Position numbers and translations under genes: made by a program. From Phoronis australis (lineage: Eukaryota > Phoronida > Phoronidae): a stretch of DNA of 26,545 bases. Position 1 is the stretch's first letter, and every line of letters begins with the position of its first letter. The notes below the pieces were generated by a model. The model was not told the DNA's origin and searched no databases. It saw nothing but the letters and a program-made list of their open reading frames with translations. Positions 1 through 11,100 of the stretch are shown in pieces. The stretch covers positions 1 to 26,545 of the forward strand of contig NMRA01001241.1 in NCBI GenBank assembly GCA_002633005.1, written 5' to 3'.

Positions 1-1170
1 CGATCTTGAGATTAACCGAAACTCCAAGTTCATATTCGACACTCGAATCTTCGATTGACACTTCGTCCGGCATCCATATATTTCTTGGTGCACCACACAA
101 AATGAAAAAAAATTAAGCTAAAAAAATCTGTATTAAATTCAGTTAACTATAAAAAAATTCGATGCCATGGCAAAGGCTATTATTTGGGCTTAGGTTTCGA
201 ATAAAAGTGTTTGCGTAAAGATCCGTTTCATGAAGTTTTTAACCAAAATGAAGCGGAAATAGTGCCTTTAAGAACATGGTAGCCTCCAAACCTTTCTTTA
301 GAAATAAATAAACCTACCTAAAAATCCAAATTTCAAGGGGATTTATTTCTATTTATTTAACCTGCAATTATCAAATAAATGAGAGTGGAAGAAAAGAGAG
401 TTACATGAACAAGGTTTTATATATCCTCACATCTAATGTCAAGTGACTCACTGTACAAAGGTCACCGGGTTCAGTTTTCGCATACTACTTGTACATCCAG
501 AAATCAATTGTTTTAATTTGAAAAACCTTAGACTTGACTTTAATAACAATTTAAAGAATGTGTCTTGTTCAAATTTTCGTTCAGTTTGACTGTATTCATT
601 GCTCTTCATTTCCAAAATTGACAATCTTGCAAGTCTATTACCACTAAATGCAATGTTAAAGCACATTTTTTTTGGTCAGTCATCAACATTTCTTCTTTAT
701 CTGTATGTTCAAAAATTTACATAAAGCTACAAGGTGCATTATGGCAGTAAGATTGGTCACAGAAAAGCCACTAAAATTAGTTAGTAAAAGCGATCTGTGA
801 ATTACCCCCCTGTCTAGTCGTCAAATTTCGGTAAGTGCCAAATAAGTATATACAGTATACATTGGTTATTCAAGCTACCAAAATTAATTTTTACGTTGCT
901 GTAAACAAACACTTTTGGAGACGGCTAATATGACCAATTTTGGTCTAGTGCTCAAGCGGCGAAATTAGGGGTCTTTGAGTGAATAAATGTGGCATTTAGA
1001 TTGTTGCCAGAATACCTATCCATGTACAAAAAGTGAAGTTGTTGTGAATTTCGACGTATATTCTGATTTTTAAAAATCACTGGTTTTTACATGTACTGCC
1101 CCTTAACAATGCGTTGCTCAAGGTATACAGCTGCACGGCACTAGTGGTTGATAAATAAAAAGGCACTTAC
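1..1170. other. No gene seen
   Basis: AT-rich sequence with several A and T runs and one TACATGTA palindrome at 1088. No supported exon or known repeat. Confidence 0.6.
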
Positions 1171-1223
1171 CACGGGTGGAAAATCCCATTGTGACTCATC
1201 CGAGAGTCACTAGTTTGCAAAGA
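1171..1223 (-). CDS. Weak candidate exon
   Basis: 53 bp between a good acceptor (GATTGGTTTCACACAG) and a good donor (GTAAGTG). The only open frame is SLQTSDSRMSHNGIFHP, entering in phase 0 and leaving in phase 2. It does not fit the phase-2 exit of the exon at 2669 unless a shorter start (after AAACTAG) is used. It could belong to the same gene or be chance. Confidence 0.22.
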
Positions 1224-1794
1224 CTGTGTGAAACCAATCACCAACGGTCGATAATCAGCTAGTCTTAGAGAACGCATGGTATCAAAGGGTACACCGGTAT
1301 TGTTGCAGAATACCGCATAACACATCTGTGAGGCATTCGTTTAATTTTGCATTCGTTTTGTTTTCAGCATATCAGCCTATCGAATGCATGTACTTACTAA
1401 ACATCATTGGGTAGATTTTAAACTTCACTGTTGCATTTGGCCAAGTAGCGCGTGATGCACTTCGTTTAACTCGCCTTCTCCTATAAAGGAAAGTTTTGCA
1501 AACCTCGTTCACTTTCAATGACAAATTCCTCACTCAATCAACGAAGCATTTTCACTTAGCCGCACACAAATCATACAGAAAACAGCAAAACGGATTTCAC
1601 AATTTCTGTATTAATGACAAGATCATACAGAAATTTCCTACACCATACTATGTGTTTGGGGCAGAAAAATAGTCATAGCGGCCGACATCCACGTGCTAAT
1701 CCTCGTGTTGCCAAATAATGCCAGCTGGTGCTTTTGATCCGATAGGAATTGCCAAATCCTGCTCTTTTGACATGTGATCCAAGTATTGATAGTG

Positions 1795-1849
1795 TCAAGC
1801 AGCAGCAAGATCAGACGTCGTGCTCAATCGTAAACATCTGAAGCGACAC
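1795..1849 (-). CDS. Possible terminal exon of the left gene
   Basis: After the acceptor ATATTATCTACAG, the phase-2 frame left by the exon at 2669 is open for 17 codons and stops at TGA. The peptide is basic and short (CRFRCLRLSTTSD). The phase agrees but the length is small and no poly(A) signal is close. A second acceptor with the same following bases (GTGTCGC) lies at 2227. Confidence 0.25.
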
Positions 1850-2191
1850 CTGTAGATAATATTTACTTGCATTATGCAATTAAATATTAGAAAAAAAAAC
1901 TAGTTAGGCATACAGAATACAAATGGCTGGAGTGAGAAAAAGACATATATTTCAGAAAGAGCACTAAATTTTAGTGCTTTCTTCTGAAATACCTTCTCAG
2001 TCACAGTTCTTAAACGTTGGAATTTGAAAGTGATCTGAAATTAATATGGTCAATCACATCGTTCATTCACTTTTTCAGGGATTTCTGTGACATACATGAA
2101 CTATTTTCCATTTTCTGAAAGGTCAACCCAAGATCATGTTCTGAGGAACATTTTCTAATATTTACGTGATAAAAATATTTATTGGACTTAC

Positions 2192-2227
2192 TAAAACAAG
2201 TGCCGAGTGTTCCAGCTATTGCGACAC
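2192..2227 (-). CDS. Possible 36-bp micro-exon of the left gene
   Basis: It lies between a C-rich acceptor (CCGACACCCCAACAG) and a GTAAGT donor, phase 2 on both sides, matching the exon at 2669. It encodes about 12 residues (CRNSWNTRHLF). It cannot splice on to 1849 (TA|G would be a stop codon), so the two would be alternatives. Confidence 0.2.
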
Positions 2228-2668
2228 CTGTTGGGGTGTCGGATGGGAGCTTTAAACAAAATGCGGTTCTGAGTACATGTATGTGATAGGTTGAACTCAA
2301 TTTCAAGAACAGGGTTATACTTCTCATTACTGTGTAGAGCACATTCTAGACATGGACATTTTGGTTTGAAAAAACGTACCCTTTAAGAATCGAACATCTG
2401 TCCTTAAAGAAGCGAAATGACCTGGCATCATGCAGGTGTGGGTGAATTCTGTTCAACCTTTCCCATTCCACTGTGGCAGTTTGAAAGATAAGTCTTTAAA
2501 ATTACAAAAACAGCTATTTTACGAAGTGTCTATAGTCACCTCCATCCAACAGATTAGTTTTGGCTATCGGTCACATGGTTCTGCGTACGCATCATTTGAT
2601 TAGTCAAAATGACGTTTAGCCTTAATTGAGGCAATTATCGGTATTGGTTAAGAGTCCACGGTACTCAC

Positions 2669-2798
2669 CTTGATCCGAACGTTTCATATCCTTGCATTGC
2701 CGCGTATTGCTCTAATGTGAGCAAGATGTCGTACTCCACCAACACCTCGGTCGATGTCTCGGCGTTACCTAGCGACCAACCATTTTTAAGTTTCTGAG
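2669..2798 (-). CDS. Exon of an unrecognised gene
   Basis: A 130-bp exon with acceptor TTTATTACAG and donor GTGAGT. It enters in phase 1 (fitting the exon at 3960) and leaves in phase 2. It is the only open frame of the three: QKLKNGWSLGNAETSTEV, then LVEYDILLTLEQYAAMQGYE. There is no cysteine and no known motif. The phase-2 exit restricts the next exon: candidates starting with one spare base lie at 2227-2192 and 1849-1795. Neither can be proved. Confidence 0.68.
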
Positions 2799-3959
2799 CT
2801 GTAATAAACACGAGTGATTTCAAAGGAAAGCGCCAAGTATCCGTTCAGGAAATTTACAAATAATAATTACCCTTTGAGCTTTGTTAATTTCTTGAATTTT
2901 ATTTTTATCTGACCTTTTAAATCATCCAAATGCAAAGAGGAAGTAGCTACTGAAACATTGCAAAAATCAATTTACTTTTCCCACATAGTGATAAATATAC
3001 TCTAAGCAAAAGTACCATCCTCTTTTCCAGACCTCAACAAAAGTAAGAACGAAAAAGCAGCTACATGCTGCTTCCCTGCATCACTTTTGCATCTAGCGTT
3101 AGCTTCAACAGCCGTTTACCCTCTAAAAAATCACGTGACTCCCGATCAAAGGCTTTCTGATGCTGATGGATTTTTTAATTTCAGTATGTCTACCACAAGG
3201 CTTCAGAGTATCTTTGACACTCAAGACTGATGATGCAAAGGTTTGTCCCTCGTTCAGTAGACACTACAGTGTGCACCGCGGTTACCAAAGATTCCTTTAT
3301 ATGTAAAGTTTTATGCTGTCCACCATCAGCCGCAACTGGTTCACAAGACTCAAAAATCAAGGTATTCTGTGCCCAAGGTTTACCTAGTCATCTAGCCGGA
3401 AACGAGGGTGTATGAAATCGAACTCGAATATGTCATAATCAAGGCGCTTCTGACCATGTGCCCAAAAGTAGTTGTTGTGTTAGTCAGATATGATGCTCTA
3501 GATCAACTAAACCAATCAGCCCAGAACAGATAATTCTTCCAATAGTGTTTTCGGCACCTCACAGCGTTGGATAAAATCGCTGCTGCCAAGACAGAAAATC
3601 TATTTCTCCAACCCGTTGCTAAGCACTTTTGTTTAAGTAACACCTAGCCTTTTTGTTTCCACGTGAAACAAATTGCACGAGTCTTTTGAATGAAGCCACG
3701 AAATGATCAGCATCGGAAGATGAAAGCAGATCATGACTACGTCCTACACAACTACTAACTGAAATATCTCACAAGACGCTAAGCAACACAAAATGTTGTC
3801 GTAAAAAGCATAATACAACAGCGAAAATTTGACGACGCCTCACTTTCATTAGCGCATTCAAACTATTATCAGATAAAGCCCTACTATCACAAAAGGCCAT
3901 GGGGAAAGAAAACGAGGCCGACTTTCAGTGGCCCTTACTCAAACTATACTGTCTCTTAC
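2799..3959. other. Intron of the left gene
   Basis: Lies between two phase-compatible exons. A short plus-strand open frame at 3230-3415 has no recognisable content. Confidence 0.5.
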
Positions 3960-4124
3960 CTGTACCTTGAACGATAGCTGGTACCTCATCAAAGTTTTGT
4001 TCGCCGATTCCATCACACAGGACTGACGCACTACTGACTAGGTTTACGTCCAATGTCGCTCTTAGAAGGCAATTATCTGCCATTTCAATGTAACCCTTAA
4101 AATTATTGCACTCTGCACATATTT
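3960..4124 (-). CDS. Exon of an unrecognised gene (four cysteines)
   Basis: A 165-bp exon (55 codons), phase 1 on both sides. The acceptor is TTTTATTCGCTATGCAG and the donor is GTAAGA. Only one frame is open. It begins ICAECNNFKGYIEMADNC and continues through SASVLCDGIGEQNFDEVPAI. Four cysteines and symmetric phase-1 introns suggest an extracellular module, but I cannot name it. It joins in phase to the exons at 4423-4297 and 2798-2669. Confidence 0.7.
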
Positions 4125-4296
4125 CTGCATAGCGAATAAAAGGACATACGTGTCAGATGCGCTAGTATACAATATACATGTTCATGTGAGGAGCGAAACA
4201 TATTCTGGCTCAAAACACAATATGTTTCGATCTTTACGAAACATAGCGTTGGACAGCACAAATTTCAGTTGTCCGATTCATACGTCAGTGTCTTAC

Positions 4297-4423
4297 CTGC
4301 CGCCTGTAAGAGCGTGTGTTTCAGTTGTTCATCTATTGAAGAAGCACTCACTTTTTCGTCGTCCTCTAAAATTGCTTCAAGTTCTGCAGTCTTGTTAAAC
4401 CATAAACTGGCCACACGGATTTC
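4297..4423 (-). CDS. Exon of an unrecognised gene (acidic, helical)
   Basis: A 127-bp candidate exon. The acceptor is ACTAACGTTCTAG (with a good branch-site-like CTAAC) and the donor is GTAAGA. The open frame starts in phase 0 and ends in phase 1. It encodes 42 residues that look helical and acidic, e.g. KTAELEAILEDDEKVSAS, then EQLKHTLLQAA, with one NKT glycosylation sequon if extracellular. Its phase matches the exon at 4124-3960 exactly (G|AA, Glu). I recognise no family. A later AG (GACTGCAG) is a possible shorter start. Confidence 0.55.
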
Positions 4424-5192
4424 CTAGAACGTTAGTTTATTAAATTTCGAAAGCACTCAGTCAGTCTATCTTCACAGACCGTTCTCTGCAGCTATTGCCG
4501 AGCTTGATGAAACATATTATTTCCAAGTTGTCAAATGTTGTCTTTGACATAACAAGCTTCCACTGTTTGCCACAAGTTTAAGACCACACCCTTTCATGGA
4601 ATGTTGTGAGAATTGTTTAAAATAGCCACGCCACATTGAAATTGGTGTTCCTTGATGGACAGGTGTTCAGCGCCACCTATTCAACGCTAGCTGTGTGGAC
4701 GGGATGTCTTAACATTATGGTCTAAACGGTTATTCTGCTATTATCATGGCGGGGTGATATGCTGTGATATATACCGATAATTTAAGGAAAACGGCAAACA
4801 TATTGAATATCCAAAGAAAAAGAACACCGAGTCACAATACACTTCCCAATGCGTTAAAAAAATTGCGGTTGCATAATGGATGGAAGTCAAAAAGCTAACA
4901 AAAACTATTGAACTTAAGGTAATCTATCAGAGGGACCGACCATTGGATTTATTCTAGTGTTTTTAAATTAATGACCCACTGCATGTAACAGTGGATTTCT
5001 GTCCACCAAATCTTAGTCAGGATCAAGCGGAAGCCTCTTTCTCCCTCATTGCTCAGGAGAAAAGTCGCCTTTTACACCAGGTTCTTAATGTACACTTCAG
5101 GTGGCCTTCTATTAGAGACAACTGGGTTGGGAAAGCTGCAGACGGATTCATGAACAGTTTGCTTAAAACATTAAGTAAAACAGTGAACTTAC

Positions 5193-5257
5193 CGAAATCA
5201 TAAAGATAGTGAACCAAGTGTAAAATCTCTTGTTAATACTTTCCATGTCAAATTGCG
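5193..5257 (-). CDS. Weak candidate exon upstream of the left gene
   Basis: The donor GTAAGT is good; the acceptor GTCAAGCAG has little pyrimidine tract. The open frame reads FDMESINKRFYTWFTIFMIS and ends in phase 0, which agrees with the phase-0 start assumed at 4423. The hydrophobic end could be membrane-associated. The opposite strand also carries an open frame (4991-5203) that I do not recognise. Confidence 0.2.
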
Positions 5258-6939
5258 CTGCTTGACGAAAGTCCCGATGTTTGACTTGCACGAATCTGCT
5301 ACACAAACCTCCTTAAAAAACTTCTGCTCAAAACCAGACAGATATCTTCAGGGACAGCAAAGTTGACCTTTTTATGAGATTGTGGAATGGGGAATTGTTA
5401 CTCCTCTAAATGTCGTCCATGTAATCGCATACGCGGAGGTCAAATATCATAATGCTATGTAGCATCTTATCAAACCGTCTTTGCATTTAGCTACATGTAA
5501 ATATCTACAAAACTGTAGAAATTAAAATCAATGGAAGTGCGTCTTTTCTTTGGTTTTCCTCACCAAGTTTTTTTAAATAAAACTGAGCAAAAAGGAAAGT
5601 TAAAATAATAGCCAATCAACCATACCAATAATGGGGACAGGGTGTGTTTCCTATAAATCTTGAGGATAAAGTTCCACAAGCGATTTTGCAGTTGGTACGT
5701 TAATGAGTTTCCACCATGCTTTGTCTTAGTTTCAGATGTTTCCGTTAGCTAATATGAAATGAATACCTTAAAATCTACGCCATTGCACTGTTATTCGTAC
5801 GACTGTGTTCGGTGTGAGCCCTTCCGCTTCCGCCTCCCTGTATTGTCGGCTATGAATTAAACTCGTTAAACTAACAACTCATTGTCTAGTTTATCTGGCA
5901 CGAAACAAATAATAACTTTGATGCCAAATAGTCACGATTTCTTTAATTTTGAAATAATAGTTATTTCCAAGTTCACCGCCAAATGATGCATTACGCGGAA
6001 GATGTTTGTTCACTTGACCAACAGTTACAATAGCAGAACACAGCAGACAAGGACGATTTTGAGAGAGAACTGGTCAATTATTATGTACGTGTAGACAGAG
6101 GAGAGTAGATACAGTACTGTGCGGGCATCACACTCAAGTACTTGATGAATCAGGCAATTAATTCTCACTTATCGATCTTTCGTCTGCTTTGAGGCCGTAT
6201 GAACTTGACTTATTTGCATCAGAAATCCTACAGAAATGTGTGAAACACATCCAACTGAACCAAGGGAAGGTCATTATGCACAAAATAGACACTGCATAAT
6301 CACTGACAAAGGCCACTGTAAACCCGAGTCACTCGTAATGACTTGCCATGATAGAATAAGCACGTTCTAAACACAAAGCATAAACCTACGTGTCGTAGCA
6401 CTCGATCTGGGCCGGGGTCGAGGGCATGGCTTCTCTAATGGGAGCAGTTTATTCGTTATTTGCAAAAATGCAAATACAATTAGAAGGTGGCGAGTCTTTC
6501 ATCGTAACGCCGCTTTTGTGTTTGGCCGAAACACGATTCAATGAAATGTGCCGAACAAACTTCACGATTGAGCGCATGTTACTCACTGACAATCTACACT
6601 CTCGTGCGACGTACAAACTGGTGCCTCTACTGGGCAATTTTCACACATTTAGGAGATTTTAACACAGGGACGTTCGAAGTCAAGTTTGCTGTTACTACAT
6701 CCTTTACAAACGCACCTTCTTCTCGTACTTTTCTCACAGCTCCTCAGTATCGCACTGGTATAAAACAAGAACATATTACGTAACTGTACAACCCGACTAA
6801 CAATGCATAAACATCCATTTTGAGACACAAGATCGTGGTGAGAACTCTTTAAACCAATTAGCCGTTCCTGAAATATGATGTTCCAAAGTTCGCCAAATTT
6901 GACCACTTTTCTAGGATCTCGCATAACCTTGAGGTCAGG
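5258..6939. other. No gene seen
   Basis: Open frames at 6426-6662 and 6541-6783 overlap each other on the plus strand, and minus-strand frames overlap them. None shows a domain or splice support. A 30-bp piece at 5738-5767 recurs at the right edge of the window. Confidence 0.5.
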
Positions 6940-8100
6940 TATGTGTTCACGAAATTATATAGGCAAAATTCCCATTTTGTCCGCTATGTCGATGATATCT
7001 TTTTGTATATTGTTCGCGAGATGATCTGTTGTCCCTTCAAACCGTGCTTGAATACAATTCTGTATTAAGGTTCACGTATGAATTGCCTGTCTGGAAAGTT
7101 GCCTATTCTCGATGTCCTTGTATACTATTCTGACGATGGGTTTGGTACTTCAATTAATCATAAACCAACATCTGCTTAAAGTGATTTCCCTGAACGCTAC
7201 GAACTAGCAGTTTTGACGAGTTACCTCAGGAGGGCACACCAGATATCATCTGATTGGCAGGCATTTCAACGTTGATGTTCACCGCATCAAACAAATTCTA
7301 GTTATCATTATGGATATACTAATTATTTTTTTGATAATCACTTTTTAGGTTTTCATATCTATTATTTCTGACACGTTGACACTGGTACCATTAAGAACGT
7401 GTATTATATGAACTGCATGTTTAGTTATTATCTCAGTGACGAACATGTGCGTAAGAAGAAAGTAAGGCATAACTTTAAGTTGATCGAACCTGGAGACAGA
7501 TTGAATGTAGTTATTTATTATCAGAGTATGTGTCATGTTATTTACCATTGTGACTGACGCGGAATGTCTTCGTCGGCATTCTCGTGTGCAGCGTAACGTT
7601 CGACAAACGGTGTGTTCTCTGTCGCGACGATTGTCCATGCAGTTGCGGGGGGTGCATTCATGATCATTTTGTACAACATGACCGAAGCATAACTAAGTAA
7701 GAAATAGTAGACAATACCATGATTCGCTATCTTGAAAATGACACATTTCTGGTAAAGATTTGGAAGCGCTATTGATTAGTCAAGAAAACCCCGTGTTAAA
7801 TGAACACCTCTCATGTGTCTCCTGCACTCTGGCTCTGTTTGATATGGTTGTGAGCTTTCTATTGTGTGTTGCATTCGCACTCTGCGCTTGAATGCCTCTG
7901 TTGCTGCTGTCTCGTGTATTTCGCTGCTTTACGTCTTACATGTGTATGTTCATTCCATGAATTACCTGATGACTGAGCCATGACTCTCGAAATATAGACA
8001 GTGCTTTAATTTGTTGGTTTTTATGTCTTTCGATGTTTTTGTATTTATCTGCACACCTGAAGAAAGGACTCTACGAGCAAAACTGTATCAAACTTTCAAA
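6940..8100 (+). mobile_element. Decayed Penelope-like element with RT and GIY-YIG endonuclease pieces
   Basis: Across three frames the order matches the C-terminal half of a Penelope-like retroelement. The RT box FVRYVDDIF is at about 6980-7007, followed by LQTVLEYNSVLRFTYE, KLPILDVLV, DGFGTSINHKPTSA and FPERYELAVLTSYLRRAHQ (to about 7240). A linker YLSDEHVRKKKVRHN ... LNVVIYYQS follows at about 7430-7525. GIY-YIG endonuclease pieces are NVRQTVCSLSRRLSMQL (about 7595-7645; the expected Gly before QT is Arg) and DLEALLISQENPVLNEH (about 7757-7808). Beyond that lies a non-coding tail containing CTGATGACTGAGCC and ACCTGAAGAAAGGACTC near 8060. Many stops and frameshifts show it is dead. The 5' part, with the first RT motifs, is not recognisable. 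Edges are approximate. Confidence 0.8.
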
Positions 8101-11100
8101 CAAACAGTTTAGTCGTGTTTTCAACGAATAAAGCACTTACATGAACATTCAGTTGAGGTAAAAAATTCATTGTGAATTAAAATACTGTCAATTTATTACT
8201 TTTGGTGTTAACTTTAACAATGATTTCTCCTTCACCGATTGCAATGCATGGAAAATTAGATCTTCCACGAAATGTGTGAAACGTTCATCACAAGCAGGAA
8301 GGTAGGTGTAAGTAGCGTGAACATATATACCGAGAATCTAGATTCATCAATAAGCTAAATAACTGCATCATACTTTTTAATTTTCTGGTGCCCGATTCAT
8401 GAAACTTCGGTAATTTAAATGAGATCGAAATGGGGCTAACCTGAGACTAAAATGCGTTAGCACGGTTTCGTGAAACTTCTTTGAGAACCGAAATCAAGAC
8501 CGAAAGTTCACCTGGTACAAATTTAGCTTAACATTGATATGAATGGCCAAAATGTATGACTAATATGACTGTAAGCTGTTGATGTACAATTCCCACAATA
8601 TAGTGTCCCTTGACATTCGCAAATTGAAGATCGTCAGTGCATTTGATTTGAGAACCGGCAAAGCCGTAGGGATACACAATGCCGTGCGACTACCGTATAT
8701 GCGAAATGATATTATTCAACCGTACGAGGGTTCTCTCAAGCATACGAGATCCCATTTGTATCCAAACGTAAATAAACACACATTAAGAGTTTCAAGGCCA
8801 AGATTATTCTTGAATCACATTTTATTTCTTTCTCCTCGCTTAGTTTCTTGAATTCGCAACAGGTGACCAAAGCGTAGATGTTCATTTTAAGTTCGCCTCA
8901 TGGGCGGAGCACGATAGGGGGCTGGAGGGTGGGGCTATAGCTGCTGCCGCCCACTCGGCTAATATATATTTTTTTCTAATTAAACACCGATGACCTAATT
9001 CGACTTCGTGTTCGTGAAACGATTATTTGTTTCTGACCCTTTGTCTTTGGTCATAACTTAGACCGATTTTAGCATTTTTTGGTCTTGATTGGTTAGTCAA
9101 TTTTCATCAGATGTTGGATTGAAAAATGCAACTCAGTCACAGTCTTAAAATGGTTTGTAAAATATGCGTATTCGATTTAAGGGGAGTGGATTTATTTTAT
9201 CTGATTGTTCACCTTCCAAATAATGACATATGCAATTTTGTATTTTAAGGATATCTCCAAACTTTTTTTAAAAATGGCATTTTTACAATATTTAACACAT
9301 GTCTAGCAAATTACATTACATCCATTCTCTGGTAACATCAGACCCATATACGAAATATGTACTGTTTAGCAAGAAAAAACAATGTTCAACTGCAGGGAAA
9401 CTTGTTTGCCATTTTTCAAGGCCAAAGGTCACAGAGCTGTCACTCAGTAATCTCCGCCATGCAAAGAGCAGTTCCAAGTGTACTCTGTGTGCTTTCATTT
9501 ACTGAGTCAACAAATTGTAAGTAGCATGGACAAAATCCCCAGAAAACGATGACAAAAACAAGATTTGATCCTGAGTTTGTTGTACTCCCCTTGCCTACGT
9601 TTGATTAAAGAGAATGCACCAAGTCCGAGTCGCCGTATCGCCTTTTTGTATTTGTATTCACGAGCACAGCAAGTTGTGAAAATATAATTTTATCCTCACA
9701 CAAATTAATTTTATTGATAATTTGACGTTTTTCTGAGTCGATTTTCTGCTCATGGCGCGCTTCAACAGCCGATTTGATTTCTATTGCTCACGCCGCACTT
9801 GGTTTCGTGATATCAGTTTGTGTGCCCTAATGAGCTGTTGACTTACTGTACCTGTAGTTACCGCTGACTCCACTTTTCATCTAGTTCAACTCGAGGCACC
9901 TTAACCCAGCGTGAAAAATTAAAACGTTTTAGTTAAGTTAACTACGCACTGCGATTTCATTTGACATTGTAGGCGAATGTTGAAATAACGAACGTGGTTG
10001 AGGCATGTTTAGATTACACTAACCAAATAACTAAGCGAAAACCGTCAGAATTTGAAGATTAAAGGCGTTTTCCGGCTTCCTCTAAGCTTCGGGAAATCGA
10101 CTTTCAGGGGGCACAGAACTAAGAAAATAGCAAAAATACCTTTTAAACAGATTGTGACAAAACTCCTCCTTGGGGGTGCTAACATGAACGTTATTCACTT
10201 TACATATAGCAACAAGTTCAAGAAAAAATCGTCATATTCACAAATTTTGAAACATGCGAAACATGTCAATAAGTTTTCAAATTCGACGCCCTTAGTAATA
10301 CTTTCGCTCAAAGAAAACGGAGTGGCTGCTCTTTGAAATCGATATTGTTTTGTTAACATCAATAATCGCCTTTTCCATATTAGTGAAATGCACTACGTCT
10401 ATTTTCGTTATACTGAACGTAGAAATAAACGAAAGTCAGAAGAACATTTCAAACGCGAGTCTTCATTCCAATACTGGAAACCGGGCGAACCATGTCGTTT
10501 TAACAAATAGATATAACGCTATGTCTTCCATGCCCAATAAGGAAACGTGCTTTTCCTTGCCGGAAAAAGCGGACGAATTGACGAGTAGTTGACAGGTCGT
10601 TATTTTCTGAAATTTGAAACTAAGCAAAACATGCTTTTCAGGGATTCGGCAAATCCACTTAATTTTAGATTATGAACATGAATTTTCGAAAGTGTCTCGG
10701 TGAATTTCCCTGTAATTTTCCAACTTTAATATTTATTCATCAATCTCAGAAAAAAAACTGTTACAGTTTTTCCTTTTAAACGCTCACTATTTGCGTTCTG
10801 TACGAAAGTCGGATAGAACTGATATTTTTGCAAAAATACCTTAAGTTTATTTGGCACAGTAACAAAACAGCGATTTCGAGCAAAACTGTTAATCTTTCAA
10901 TTTATATTAAAAAGGGTTTCGTTAAAATCGAGCATGGAGGTACATGTAATTTGCTATGAATGTACATACCATTCTTGAAATAAAATTCGGACTCAAAGAA
11001 GGTGACAACGTGCTGTAGTAACCTGTACATGTAGCTCTGCAATTAGGTTCATGCGCTCACATGCAAATTGCTGTTGTTTTCGGATGATTCTTTATTCAAA

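Noticed and set aside
4991-5203. 70-codon plus-strand ORF
   Set aside because: Compositionally protein-like but no family recognised and no splice partners on the plus strand.
10970-11036. Minus-strand exon between ATTGCAG and GTATGT
   Set aside because: One open frame of 22 codons, but a weak pyrimidine tract, overlap with a TACATGTA repeat, and no phase partner.
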